NCBI GenBank assembly: GCA_918797485.1 | Contig: CAKKNE010000005.1 | Location: forward strand, 310,001-374,000 | Reading direction: 5' to 3' | Length of the DNA: 64,000 bases | Source of the DNA: Pelagomonas calceolata | Taxonomy: Eukaryota > Sar > Pelagophyceae > Pelagomonadales > Pelagomonadaceae | Part shown: positions 39,149-48,794 of the stretch, one piece after another | How positions within the stretch are numbered: position 1 is the stretch's first letter | How the letters are laid out: each line of letters starts with the position of its first letter | Made by a program: the position numbers and the translations under genes | Notes under the pieces: generated by a model | Seen by the model: only the letters and a program-made list of their open reading frames with translations | Database searches by the model: none | Told to the model about the DNA's origin: nothing

Positions 39149-41673
39149 ATGGACTCCATCCTGCAGAACCTCTCCCACAAAGCAGAGCCATGCGCACAGA
39201 AGGATAGTACCGTGGCGCCGCCGCCGCCGCCGCAGCGCAAGCTGACGATCCGCCTCCCGGTTGGGTCGCATAATTCGTGTGAAGCCGCCGCCTCGACCGC
39301 GCCCCAGAAGGACGTGGACGCCATCCTGAGGAACCTGGCCGGCTACCGGCCGCCGCCGCCCGGCCCGCAGCTCTTTGGGCCGCCGCCCAAGGCCCGCGCC
39401 AAGCCCACGCTTCAGCGGACGACGCCGCGCGCGCCCGACGCGGGCCCGCTGCCGTCGATCCTCGAGCTGCTCGAGCAGCACGTCGCCGCCCGCCCGACGA
39501 GCGAGGCGCCGCCGACGGCCGAGGAGACCCTCGCGGCGCTGGGCGCGCCCGGCGACGATGAGGCGCCGCCGACCAGCGCCGCCGACGGCCGAGGAGGCCA
39601 TGGAGGCGCTGGGCGCGCCCGGCGACGATGAGGCGCCGCCGACCGCGCCGCCGACGACCGAGGAGGCTATGGAGGCGCTAGGCGTGCCCCGCTACGTCCG
39701 AGACGCTCTGCGGGCGCCGCCGACGGCCGAGGAGGCTACGGAGGACGTCCGAGACGCCCCGGCGCCGCCGCCGCCCGCGCGGAAGAAGCGGCGGCTGAGC
39801 GGCTTCGGCAGCACCCCGAAGTTCCCCGCGAAGCTCTTCGAGATGGTCTCGCACCATTCAAATGTTATTACTTGGGAAAACGGCCGCCTCGTCGTCCGCG
39901 ACCAGGCGCGGCTCTGCGCCGAGCTCATGCCGCGGTACTTCACGGTCAAGACCGGGACGGCGACCTTCCCGTCCTTCGCGCGCCAGCTCAACTACTACGG
40001 GTTTTCAAGAGCGAAGACGGGCGCGGACCTCGCCTACGTGCACCCGGGCGTGGCGAAGGTCGAGGACCTCGCGACGCTGGCCCGCAAGGACGAGCCGGCG
40101 CGGAAGAAGCCCAAGGCGTCGGAGGCCGTCGAGGTCGTTTCTCTGGAGGAGCACCGCCGCGTCGTCGCGGAGCGCGATATGTTAAGGGAGGAGGTGTCAA
40201 AGCTGCGCAAGGCCCTGGCGCAGGCCGAGGCCGCGCTGCCAATCCACACGGCCGAGGCCGTCCGCCAGGGCGACCGGCCCGATCCACGCCTCTACTTAGC
40301 CGACTCAGCAACCAGTAAAGATGTCTGCGCCTTTTGTGGGAAGCATCATGGCACGCCGAACGCCGACGGCACGCTCGAGGGTGATTTGCTGTTCCCGCCC
40401 TTCCGCGGGAACGATGGGAAGCCGGTCTGGGTCCACGCGCAGTGCGCGTTGTTTAGTGCCGAGGTCCACGGCGAGCGCGAGGGCGACCTGTACAACGTGT
40501 TGGCTGCGGTCAAGCGGGGCCGGTCGTTGAAATGCGCCGCGTGCGGCGAGCGCGGCGCGACGGTGGGCTGCGGCGAGAAGCGCTGCTCGAAGTCCTTCCA
40601 TTTGAGATGTGCTGCGGCCCACGGGCTGTTGCAGGGCGAGACGACGTTCCACTGCCGGAAGCACGCGAGTTGGCCGGACGCCGTGCAGTGCGACCGCTGT
40701 TTTAAATGGAGAGCCTGGGACTGTGTGGAAATCAAATTTCGGGCGTCTTACGCCATCGACGCGACGTGCTTTCCGTAGCTATCAACGCGACTTTGTCCCC
40801 GTGGCCGCGTCGGCTCGATGATGTGGAGGTTCAGGATAACCTAACTCACTGTTGGTTTCCACACAGGCCTGGAAGACCGTAGATAAAACGACGGGGCGGC
40901 CCGCTCCTTTGCCTGAGGGCGACTGGTTCTGCGAGCTGAACGAAGATACGACTTGTAATAGTTGTGAAGTGAAGGCATCAATTACGTCGCCCGAGGCCGT
41001 CGAGCCCGACCGACGGGGCGACGCGGTCGCCATTGAGGGTCAAAAGTGCGCGTTCTGCCTGTCTCCGTCGTTATCCTTACTTGAATCCAAGGCGCTCGGC
41101 GGTTTGTGCACGAGGCCACTGAAAGACGGTCCCAAAAGTGTCTTCCACCACGCGGCCTGCCTGGCGCTCGCGCCGGAGGTCGTGCGGTCGGGCGGCCACG
41201 TCTTCCGCGGGCTGAGCGCGTTGCGGCGCGGGCGCCTGCTCAAGTGCTTCTCCTGCGGGAAGCGCGGCGCCACGGTGGGTTGTGGCGTGAAGGAGTGCCC
41301 GCGGAGCTTCCACGCGCCCTGTGCGTTATTCAGATCTGGAGGCTGCGTCGACGAGGGCAACGGCGAGTCGTCGAACGTCTTCTACTGCAGCGCGCATCGT
41401 AACAAAGGGACGGACCGGTGGGTGTCGTGCAGCCACTGTAGCGCGTGGCGGCGCTGGAAGGGCCCCGTCGACGCGACGGGCGAGCCGTTGCTGGCGCCCG
41501 ACGCGCAGCCAACCTGTGCGGAATTAGGATCGGCCTGCGACGCGCCTCCGGACGAGCTCCAGGGCGGCGAGGTCGAGCTCACTCTCGAGGAGGGCGTCGC
41601 CGCCGCGGCGCCGGCCGTCGCGCACCCGCTCCTCGGCGCGACGCGGCGGGCGCCGCTCGGCGCTAGCGTGTAG
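39149..41673 (+). CDS. HSF DNA-binding domain + two [extended PHD - CW] modules
   Basis: About 785 residues. The N-terminus has repeats of PPTAEEAMEALGAPGDDEA. A heat-shock-factor DNA-binding domain follows (KFPAKLFEMVSHH ... LMPRYFTVKTGTATFPSFARQLNYYGFSR), then a leucine/charged coil (VVAERDMLREEVSKLRKALAQAEA). Next is an extended PHD finger (VCAFCGKHH ... CAACGERGATVGCGEKRCSKSFHLRCA...HCRKH), a CW finger (VQCDRCFKWRAWKTVD...WFCELN...CNSC), a second extended PHD (CAFCLSPSL ... CFSCGKRGATVGCGVKECPRSFHAPCALF) and a weaker CW-like end (WVSCSHCSAWRRW). A nuclear chromatin reader that binds DNA directly is likely. One frame shift lies in the N-terminal repeats near 39570. Confidence 0.82.
39505..39745. 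repeat. tandem repeat encoding PPTAEEAMEALGAPGDDEA
   Basis: Four related units of 45-70 bp built on GAGGCGCCGCCGAC and GGCCGAGGAGGC. The frame shift in the HSF-PHD-CW gene lies in this repeat, as expected for slippage or an assembly error. Confidence 0.7.
40713..40866 (+). mobile_element. introner element g (intron), 146-bp element, GC donor
   Basis: Element 40721-40866 between duplications GCCTGGGA and GCCTGGAA (7/8). Splicing from GC at 40713 to AG at 40866 (154 nt, phase 0) restores a CW zinc finger (KWRAWKTVD). It has a single core TACGCCATCGACGCGACG. Confidence 0.93.
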
Positions 41674-41715
41674 TATCTGTGTTTGAACTATCTGTACGTG
41701 CGACTTTTTTTTTCG

Positions 41716-41737
41716 CTAGCGGTCTGTAAGACACTAG
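41716..41737 (+). promoter_or_regulatory. CTAGCGG...CACTAG motif, copy C
   Basis: CTAGCGG, TC, TGTAAG, A, CACTAG; 22 bp, 175 bp upstream of the RluA-like start. Confidence 0.5.
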
Positions 41738-41911
41738 AAAAGCATTCGTTTGCAGCTCTGGCTCAATTGCGCGGCTATGAGCTTCAAACAAGCAAATCAG
41801 AGGCGTGCTTAATCTCTGCGCTTCGGTACCTGCGCTGGAAACTGCGCCAGAACAGGTCGTACCTACAGGTGCACACGCTGCACACTGCGGTACAGGCTGC
41901 GCACAGCCGCC

Positions 41912-43002
41912 ATGCGTGCGATTTATGCATTCATCGCAGTGCAACTCCGCATCGGTGCAGCCCTCAGCAATGCTGCAGAGGCGAGATTCAAAGCGTGGGC
42001 TAGACCGCGCACCGATGCGGTGCACACCGTCACACATGTCCCAGATTCGGACGAGGCGCGGCTGCGGCGCTACGCAACCGCCGCGTTCGCCGACGACCTC
42101 GTGACCACTAACGCGGCCAATCTCGCGTGCAGGGCTGCCCGACTCCTATGCAACGGCGAGAAGTCGTCGGGCGCACGGATCGTCAAAACGGGAGACGTGC
42201 TGACGCTCGCAAGGCCGCCGGAGCGGCGGACGCTCCTACCTGACGACGAAGAGAAACGCGACGCCTGGATCTCGAAGCGGGAACGGCTCCTCGCCGCGCT
42301 CCGCGACGAAACTCGGCACGCGCCACCGTTGCAGGTGCTCTACGAGGACGACGCGATGGCCGTCGTTTTGAAACCAGCAGGAGTCCACGCGATGAGCTGG
42401 CGGAATACGCTGAAGCGACGACAGCTCTGCCTCGACGACGTCTTGCCGCTTGTCTTGGAACCCTCGCGGGCCGCCGACGCGCGCTCCCGGCGCCCTGCCC
42501 CGGCACCGTCTTGACGCGTCGCCGGACCGTGGCTTGCGCGAAGACGCGGTCCGCGCACGTCGCGCTGGGCCGCGCCTTCGAGCAGAACGAAGTCGACAAG
42601 GAGTACGGCGCGCTCGTCGTCGGCGCGGTGGCGTCGGGGACCGTCGATGCTCCCATCGACGGCCTCGCCTCGACCACGGTCGTGACGGCGCGCGGTCAAA
42701 CGCCCTGCGCCGTCGACGGCGTGCTCACGGACGTCGCGCTCAAGCCCGTCACGGGTCGGCGGCACCAGCTGCGGCGCCACTGCGGCGAGCGCTCGGCGCG
42801 CCTATCCTCGGCTACTTCACTTATATGGGGGCCAGCGCAAGGCATCGGCCTCTTCCTCTACTGCCGCCGCCTCGCTCTTGCACACCCGCTCGCGCCCGGA
42901 CGGCTAGTCTCGTGCGAGATCGACGAGCCGCGGCGCTTCGGGCGGCATCGCGTCAAGGCCCAGAAGGGCTGGGACTGGGCGCGCGACCACGGCGAATTGT
43001 AA
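41912..43002 (+). CDS. RluA-type pseudouridine synthase, several frame breaks
   Basis: Isomerises uridine to pseudouridine in rRNA or tRNA. An S4-like region (ARLLCNGEKSSGARIVKTGDVLTL) precedes the catalytic fold: VLYEDDAMAVVLKPAGV, then PRHRLDAS (the catalytic Asp motif) in a second frame, CAKTRSAHVALGRAFEQNEVDKEYGALV and GRRHQLRRHC in a third, and ALGAPILGYFTY in another. At least three single-base shifts separate these blocks, all in the expected order and spacing. Either the assembly is poor here or the gene is decaying. Confidence 0.75.
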
Positions 43003-43030
43003 ATGTTGCTTGTTGTTGTTAGACGTAAGC

Positions 43031-43423
43031 CTATGGTTGCGCCGCCGCCTGCGCCGCGACGCTCTTGAGGCGGGAGCCCTGCTCGGGCGACAGCTGGAGG
43101 TCCGCGATGTCGGCGTCGTCGAGGTACTGGACGTCGCCCGGCGCCTTGGCGCCGAGCTCGGCCAGCTGCTCCTCGATCTCGGGCACCTCGGCGTCCGCGA
43201 GCACCTTCCGCAGTTGCGACGACGGCCGCGGCGTGCCCCGCGGCGACAGGATGCGCGCCTTGACGGCGTGGTGCGGCAGCGCGAGTTCCGCGAGCCACAA
43301 AAAGACGACGAAGGCCAGGGCGACGCCGTACGCAGTGCAGCCGCCCGCGCCTAATGCGAGCACCGCGCCGCCCGCGGCGATGCACTGGGCAGCCTCATAC
43401 CCATCCAAGTGCTCCAACAACAT
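43031..43423 (-). CDS. small membrane protein with SAM-like tail
   Basis: 130 residues from MLLEHLDGYEAAQ. Hydrophobic segment at residues 17-52 (IAAGGAVLALGAGGCTAYGVALAFVVFLWLAELALP), probably two short helices. The C-terminal 60 residues (LRKVLADAEVPEIEEQLAELGAKAPGDVQYLDDADIADLQLSPEQGSRLKSV) resemble a SAM-type helical bundle. Unknown function. A GGGGCAGCC box lies 22 bp upstream of the start. Confidence 0.55.
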   Translation of the reverse strand: MLLEHLDGYEAAQCIAAGGAVLALGAGGCTAYGVALAFVVFLWLAELALPHHAVKARILSPRGTPRPSSQLRKVLADAEVPEIEEQLAELGAKAPGDVQYLDDADIADLQLSPEQGSRLKSVAAQAAAQP

Positions 43424-43444
43424 GGTGGCGTCTCTACGGCAGCC

Positions 43445-43453
43445 GGGGCAGCC
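43445..43453. promoter_or_regulatory. GGGGCWGCCCC-type motif
   Basis: GGGGCAGCC, 22 bp upstream of the start codon at 43423. Confidence 0.35.
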
Positions 43454-43669
43454 CTGGATCGGCCGCCTTCGCACAAGGCCGAGGCGTACGCCGTCGGTGT
43501 GCTCGTCCCGCGACCGATGCGCCCGTATTGCGAGCCGCAGATTGCGAGACGGGCGCTCTGCTGGAGGAGGCGCTGCCATCTCCCTACTCGGCCCGCCGGA
43601 GACGTCGCCACAGCTGTCGCCGCCGCCCGCGAGTCGTGCATACTCCTCCCTGGCTGGATACGAGACAAG

Positions 43670-44749
43670 TTACGCGCCCGACGTCAGGGCCTCGAGCAGG
43701 TACGCGCGGTGCGCGGCGCGCCCGGCCAGCTCCGCGCGCCGCGGCGGTCTCGACGAGTGCGCCTCGAGCTGGCCGAGGGCCTGGACGACGGGCAGCTCCG
43801 CGGCGTTTTGATCAATTGCCTCCTCCGCCGGCGCGTCCCCGGCAACGTCGTCGTCGCCGCCCAGGTCGCCGTACATGTCGTCGTCGCCTCCCCCCAAATC
43901 GCCGTACATGTCGTCGTCGCCGTCGTCGGCCGCTTCACCAACATCAGCGGCGGCCCCGTCGTCGTCCGCGGCCAGGAGCTCGTCTTCCTCCACCTCCGCG
44001 GCGCCGCGCGCCCGCGACACCTCGGCGAAGAGCGCGTTATCACTCAAAAGAGCGCGCGTGATGGGCGCTTGCAGGCGCTTTTTCCGCTCGCGGTCTCGCC
44101 TCAACACCTCGGGGTCGACGGGCTCGGGCTCCGGCTCGGGCTCCGGTGGCGCGGGCTCCGGCTCCGGCGCCTCGACGGCCGGCGGTTGCGCCGGCGGTGG
44201 AACTGGCGGCACTACCGGGGCCGGCCGGCCCTCGGGCGGGAAGGCCGGCGCGATCGCCGGCGGCGCCGCGCCCGGCGGCAGCGCCGCGAGCACCTGCGGC
44301 GCCGGCGCCGGCGGCGCCCACGGCATCCCTTGGGGCGGCGCGCCGTAGGGGGGCGCGCCGAAGGGCGGCGCCGGGAAGGCGCCGAAGGGCGGCGGGCCGC
44401 CCATACCCCCGGGCACCATGCCGAAGGGCGGCGGCGCGCCGCCCCAGGGCGGCACGGCCTGCCCAAAGGGCGGCGGCGCCTGGCCGAAGGGCGGCGGCGC
44501 GCCGGGCGGCGCGCCCGCGAACGGCGCCGGCGCCGGCGGCGCGCCCGCGCCGGCCGGCGCCGCGCCGCCCTGCGTCATCCAGGCCGGCATCGTCGCGCCG
44601 CGGCCGCGGCCCACGGGCGCCGCCGGCATGGGCGGGGCCTCGTCCTTCTTTTTGGGGGACTCGGGCGTCTCCCGAGGCGACCGCTTGCGGTCGCGGTCCC
44701 TATCTTTGCTCTTGCTGCGGCTGCGGCGGCGGCGCGAGCGGGACGGCAT
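43670..44749 (-). CDS. RS-domain, proline-rich nuclear protein
   Basis: 359 residues. It starts MPSRSRRRRSRSKSKDRDRDRKRSP, a short Arg-Ser domain typical of splicing factors. Then comes a MPAWMTQGG motif and a long Pro/Gly/Phe repeat (APPPFGQAPPPFGQ..., GGPPPFGAFPAPPFGAPPYG). Residues about 230-260 are an acidic-proline stretch and a helix (VLRRDRERKKRLQAPITRALL). DDDMYGDLGG occurs twice. The C-terminus is Glu/Ala-rich. It resembles a splicing-associated factor, but no RNA-recognition domain is visible. Confidence 0.6.
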   Translation of the reverse strand: MPSRSRRRRSRSKSKDRDRDRKRSPRETPESPKKKDEAPPMPAAPVGRGRGATMPAWMTQGGAAPAGAGAPPAPAPFAGAPPGAPPPFGQAPPPFGQAVPPWGGAPPPFGMVPGGMGGPPPFGAFPAPPFGAPPYGAPPQGMPWAPPAPAPQVLAALPPGAAPPAIAPAFPPEGRPAPVVPPVPPPAQPPAVEAPEPEPAPPEPEPEPEPVDPEVLRRDRERKKRLQAPITRALLSDNALFAEVSRARGAAEVEEDELLAADDDGAAADVGEAADDGDDDMYGDLGGGDDDMYGDLGGDDDVAGDAPAEEAIDQNAAELPVVQALGQLEAHSSRPPRRAELAGRAAHRAYLLEALTSGA

Positions 44750-45353
44750 CGTTGCTTGCGCAGTTATGCGTCTTACACGCGCGCGCAGTTGTGTCTGCAC
44801 AGCGAGTGGCGGCAAGTGTAGTTTTCTGGCAGCGATGCACGCAGTTATGCGTCGCGGCGAAGCTGTGTGTCGGGAGCGGAGCGCTGTTCGCACCAAGCAG
44901 CGTAAGCACTGGTGTCTGCTGATGCGCGTAGAGCCGCGCGCGCGGCTGTCTTTGCATAAAGACTAGCGGCTGTAAGACACTAGGACACTAGAATGCAACT
45001 GTCGTGGAGCATACAAGGACTGTTGCAGCCACGCCCCGTCGACGCCGCGCTCTAAATAAAGATGCTAGTGGGACTATCTAGAGGGACAACCGCTGACCAG
45101 ACAAAGCTATTTAGCGCCCGACGTCCAGCTCAGGCCCCGAGAACCTGCCCGACCGGTCTCAAAGGTACCGCACCGCGCCGTCGCCCCACTCTCCCATAAT
45201 CCGGCAGCGACGAGGCTCGCAGCGGCTGCCGAAACTAGCAGTTCCAAGGTTCAGCAGAGAAGCAGCTGCCGCCCCGACGCCCGGACCATAGAAGAGCTGC
45301 TACCCCGACTCCCGGAGCAAGTGTTGCCCGCACGAGCCACAACGACTGTACAA
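44750..45353. other. divergent promoter region
   Basis: 604 bp between the RS-domain gene (-) and the desaturase (+). It contains the CTAG-type motif at 44963-44983. No coding frame is supported. Confidence 0.5.
44963..44983 (+). promoter_or_regulatory. CTAGCGG...CACTAG motif, copy D
   Basis: CTAGCGG, C, TGTAAG, A, CACTAG (21 bp), directly followed by an extra GACACTAG. Confidence 0.5.
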
Positions 45354-46291
45354 TGAGCGCCACGGCCACCGCGACGGCGCCGCGCGCCGACCACCCGGAT
45401 ACCATAAGAAGGCGCAAGCGCAGCCCGAGCCCGAACGGCGTCGAGGACACTTTGAACAAGAAGCTCCAGAAGCACAACTGGTTCAAGGACATCGACCACC
45501 TGGAGCTCAACCCCCTGTTTCTGCTGGAGCTGCCCGGGGTTATTTTGCTATCGATCTACTACCGGCAGCACTTTAGCTGGAGCGTGATGCCCCACATGTT
45601 TGGCATTTATATGCTCAAGGAGATCATTGGCATGTCGGCGTGCTTACATAGATACTTCGCTCATAGAGGATTTACGTGTAGTCGATTCGTCCAATTCTTA
45701 CTCTACTTGGGAGGATCATTAGCGTCCCAAGGCTCCCCCATCTGGTGGGCCTCGATGCACCGGCGGCACCACGCGGCCTGCGACACGGACGACGACCCGC
45801 ACTCGCCCGTCGTCAAGGGCTTTTTCATGGCGTGGATAGGCTGGGTCTACGTCCCCGGGAACGAGGGCGCGCTCGGCGCCGGGACGGACCGACGACTCGT
45901 ACGGGACTTACTCGCGTTTCCGGAGCTCGCGATCATGGAGAACCTGCATTTCGGCGTCGTACTGGCCGCGCACTACGCGTTCTATCGGTACGGAGGCATC
46001 CAGTGGGCCCTCTTCGTGAGCGCGTGGTCGAGCATCATCTGCCAGCTCGCCACGCTGTATTTCAACGCCGCGTTCCACACCCCGGACCATGAGGAGGACA
46101 GGTTCCCCGGGGCCTGCCAGGCTCGCGACATTCCGTTAGATCCATTATCAAACTTGATGGGCGAGGCGTACCACCGGTGGCACCACCAGCACCCGAAGGC
46201 GTTCCAAAGGCCGGGCCTGGACCTGCCCTACTACCTCTTCATCCTACCTATGCTCAAGCTGGGCGTGTTCCACGGCAAGAACCGGCTCTGA
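45354..46291 (+). CDS. acyl-CoA delta-9-type fatty acid desaturase
   Basis: 312 residues, the usual size for the membrane di-iron family. It inserts a double bond in acyl chains, using cytochrome b5 or ferredoxin electrons. Three histidine boxes are present: HRYFAH (99-104), HRRHH (136-140) and EAYHRWHH (about 271-278). Four hydrophobic helices lie near 58-75, 80-96, 150-168 and 200-235. There is no fused cytochrome b5 domain. WFKDIDHLELNPLFL at the start is typical of the membrane edge. Endoplasmic-reticulum or plastid location cannot be decided. Confidence 0.93.
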
Positions 46292-46351
46292 AGAACCTTC
46301 GCTCGCTTTCGCGTCGCTCCTCGAACCCTGTATAAATCACATATCTTAAAC

Positions 46352-47542
46352 TCACGTCGACAGGTCCGTGTCCGAGTCGTCCGCCGCGGGCGCGGGCGCC
46401 GCGGCCGAGAGGTCCGTGTCCGAGCCATCCGTGTCGGCGCCGGACCCGGGCCGGCAGACGAAGACGTCCTCGGCCTTCTTCCCGGCCTCCTCGAGGTCCG
46501 TGTCCGAATCGTCCGCGGGCGCCGCGGGCGCCTCGTCCTCGTCGGAGGACGTGTCCAGGATGCATTTCTTCTTTTTTTTCGGCGCGGGCGCGGGCGCCGG
46601 CGCCGGTTCGGCCTTCACCTTCGGCGCCGGCGGGGGCACGGGCGCGGGCGCCGGCACGGGCGCCGGCGCCGCGTCCCGTCCCGCGTCCTCGTCCTCGTGC
46701 CAGGGCCCGACCTTCACGTGGCCGCTAAGCACGCGGCCCTCGGCGCCGGTCCGCGCGTTCCGCGCAAACCACCACGACTCGTTCGTCGGCCAGACCTCGA
46801 GGTTGTCGCCCGCGGCCAGGGCGAGCTGGTTGGCCGAGAGCGGCTCCCAGGCGTACCGCGCCGTCGCGCGCTCCGCGCCCGGGCGCCCCGAGGGCTTCGC
46901 GGGCGCCTTCGGCCTCGGCGCCGGCGCCGGCGCCGGCTCAGGCTTGACCTTGGGCGCGGGCGCGGGCGGCGCCGCGGGCTTCGGCGCCGCGGGCTTCGCC
47001 GGGGATTTGCGCTTCGCCGGCGCCTTCTTCGCGGGCTTCGGCGGGGAGGCCGCCTTGCGCTTCTTCGCCGCGGGCTTGCGAGCCTCCTCATAATCAGAGG
47101 CTTCGTCGTCTTCGGACGACTCGGGCGCCGGCGCGGCGGCGTCGTAGTCGTCGTCGTCCTCATCGGATGGGACTGGGACCGGCCGCTTCTTCGCCTTCGG
47201 CTTCGCCGTCGGCTTCGGAGCTGGCGCCGGAGGCCGCAGGACGCTCTCCGTGACGAGCGACTCGACGACCTGCCGGATGTCGAGGTCCTCAACGTCGCCA
47301 TCTAATTCCCCCACCAAAAACCGCACCTTAAATAACGGCGCGGGCTTGCCGTCCTCGTCCTCGTAGCAGTCCTCGACGGTGGGCGGCAGCCAGCAGTAGA
47401 TCGTGCCGACGGACTGCGCCGTCGCCGACGTGCTGCGCACGACCTCGCGGCCGACGAAGGCGTGGCCCTCGTCGGTCCAGCCCTCTTCTTTTTCCGCGCG
47501 GCTCATCTGCCAGAGCGCGCCGCTCTTTGTTGTGAGGGCCAT
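46352..47542 (-). CDS. SH3-domain protein with Tudor/PWWP-like N-terminus
   Basis: 396 residues from MALTTKSGALW. Residues about 24-90 (FVGREVVRSTSATAQSVGTIYCWLPP ... PLFKVRFLVGELDGDVEDLDIRQVVESL) resemble a Tudor-type barrel that follows a G-x-V-x-R start. A long Lys/Ala/Pro linker has nuclear-signal-like KKRK clusters. Residues about 235-285 form an SH3 domain (ARYAWEPLSANQLALAAGDNLEVWPTNESWWFARNARTGAEGRVLSGHV). The tail repeats DDSDTDLEE-like acidic motifs that could be casein-kinase sites. A nuclear or chromatin role is inference. Confidence 0.7.
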   Translation of the reverse strand: MALTTKSGALWQMSRAEKEEGWTDEGHAFVGREVVRSTSATAQSVGTIYCWLPPTVEDCYEDEDGKPAPLFKVRFLVGELDGDVEDLDIRQVVESLVTESVLRPPAPAPKPTAKPKAKKRPVPVPSDEDDDDYDAAAPAPESSEDDEASDYEEARKPAAKKRKAASPPKPAKKAPAKRKSPAKPAAPKPAAPPAPAPKVKPEPAPAPAPRPKAPAKPSGRPGAERATARYAWEPLSANQLALAAGDNLEVWPTNESWWFARNARTGAEGRVLSGHVKVGPWHEDEDAGRDAAPAPVPAPAPVPPPAPKVKAEPAPAPAPAPKKKKKCILDTSSDEDEAPAAPADDSDTDLEEAGKKAEDVFVCRPGSGADTDGSDTDLSAAAPAPAADDSDTDLST

Positions 47543-47896
47543 CGCTGTGCGCTGAGCTGGGGTGATTTTGCTCTCACTGAGTCTCAGGTGGCTGCAGGGT
47601 TGTGCTCTATGCCGCGGCGTTGACAGCGGAGCTGTCGCAGGCGCGTTTGCGAGCAGCGAACCGACCAAAGCACAGCGTTATCGTCACGCGCGCGCGTAGG
47701 CCACCTAAACCCGTTTAAAAATCAAAAAGCTTCCGGTAACTCGCGGGTTTACATCGCGCGCCATCTGCGCGCAAGCGGCTAATATCGACACCTGGCACCT
47801 CATTGCTAGCGCAAGAAGGCCTGACAGCACGCACGCAGCGGCCACCGCGAAGAAACGCGCCACAGATTGCCCAGAGACGCGCCAAGCACAAGCACC
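47543..47896. other. divergent promoter region
   Basis: 354 bp between the SH3-protein gene (-) and the Sld5 gene (+). No coding frame or repeat seen. Confidence 0.5.
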
Positions 47897-48610
47897 ATGG
47901 CCGAGCTCGACGCCATCCTCGGCAATGATGAAGGCGGCATGGACATGGACATGGGCGGCACTAATCAAGGCGCGCCGCGGCGGAACCCGGCGTACGAGCA
48001 GCTCTTAACCGCGTGGCGGTCGGAGCAGGCCTGCCCGGAAGTGCTGCCCTGGCGCGGCGATTTAGTAGATGCTTTATTAGATGCGGCGGAGCAGCAGGAG
48101 GCCATGGTCAAGGCGACGGTCGAGCAAGGGGGCGACGTCGACGAGTGCTTGTTTTCGGCGCCGTTGTACGAGAGCGAGCTCGCGCGGTGCCGTTTTGTGG
48201 TTGGTTCGTACGTGCGCTGTCGACTACGTAAATTAGAAAGACAGTGCGGGTACATCATCGCGGACGACGACGCCTACGGTCGTCTCTCAGACGCCGAAAA
48301 GACGCACGCCGTCAAGTACTTGGATTTGATCGAAAAGCACCACCGCGCGTCGTTACTCGAAGATCTACCGGAACCCTTCCGCGACGAGCGCAAGGACGGC
48401 GACGAGGCCTGCCCCGAGGTGTTGGCCAAAGCTATTTCCAAAGCTCCGGCGTTGGACCGCTTCGTCTTCATCAAGGCGAACAAGGACCTGGGGGACGTGC
48501 AGATCGATAGTAGTGGCGAGACGGCGTTCATCTCGAAGGGCGACACGCACGCGCTGCGCTACGGGCCCGTGCGGGATTATGTGCTGGACGGGAGCCTGAG
48601 CCTCGTCTAA
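47897..48610 (+). CDS. SLD5: GINS complex subunit Sld5
   Basis: 237 residues. It is part of the Cdc45-MCM-GINS helicase that unwinds DNA at replication forks. Family features: ACPEVLPWRGDLVDALL near residue 48, the helical A-domain with ELARCRFVVGSYVRCRLRKLERQ, LSDAEKTHAVKYLDLIEKHH, and the small B-domain at the C-terminus (DRFVFIKANKDLGDVQIDSSGETAFISKGDTHALRYGPVRDYVLDGSLSLV). The length is close to other Sld5 proteins. Single exon; start at MAELDAILG. No oddities. Confidence 0.9.
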   Translation: MAELDAILGNDEGGMDMDMGGTNQGAPRRNPAYEQLLTAWRSEQACPEVLPWRGDLVDALLDAAEQQEAMVKATVEQGGDVDECLFSAPLYESELARCRFVVGSYVRCRLRKLERQCGYIIADDDAYGRLSDAEKTHAVKYLDLIEKHHRASLLEDLPEPFRDERKDGDEACPEVLAKAISKAPALDRFVFIKANKDLGDVQIDSSGETAFISKGDTHALRYGPVRDYVLDGSLSLV

Positions 48611-48794
48611 GTATCTTATGGTTCTCCCCCGGGCTGGTCGACGCGACGCCCTGGAGCCGGCCGCTTGCGGTACCTCCTCCAAACTGGACGTCCCGAACTG
48701 ACGCATCACCGCGCCCGACCGGTCAAAACCGGCGGCTGGTACGCCACGGTGACGCCGGGGTCCCGTGCGAGAGGGCTAGCCCAATAAGCAACAT

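Noticed and set aside
43409-44821. 470-codon + frame
   Set aside because: Antisense of the proline-rich RS protein; arginine-rich shadow with no domain.
46697-47305. Arg/Leu-rich frames on both strands over the SH3 gene
   Set aside because: Low-complexity GC repeats open all frames; only the SH3 frame has a recognisable domain.
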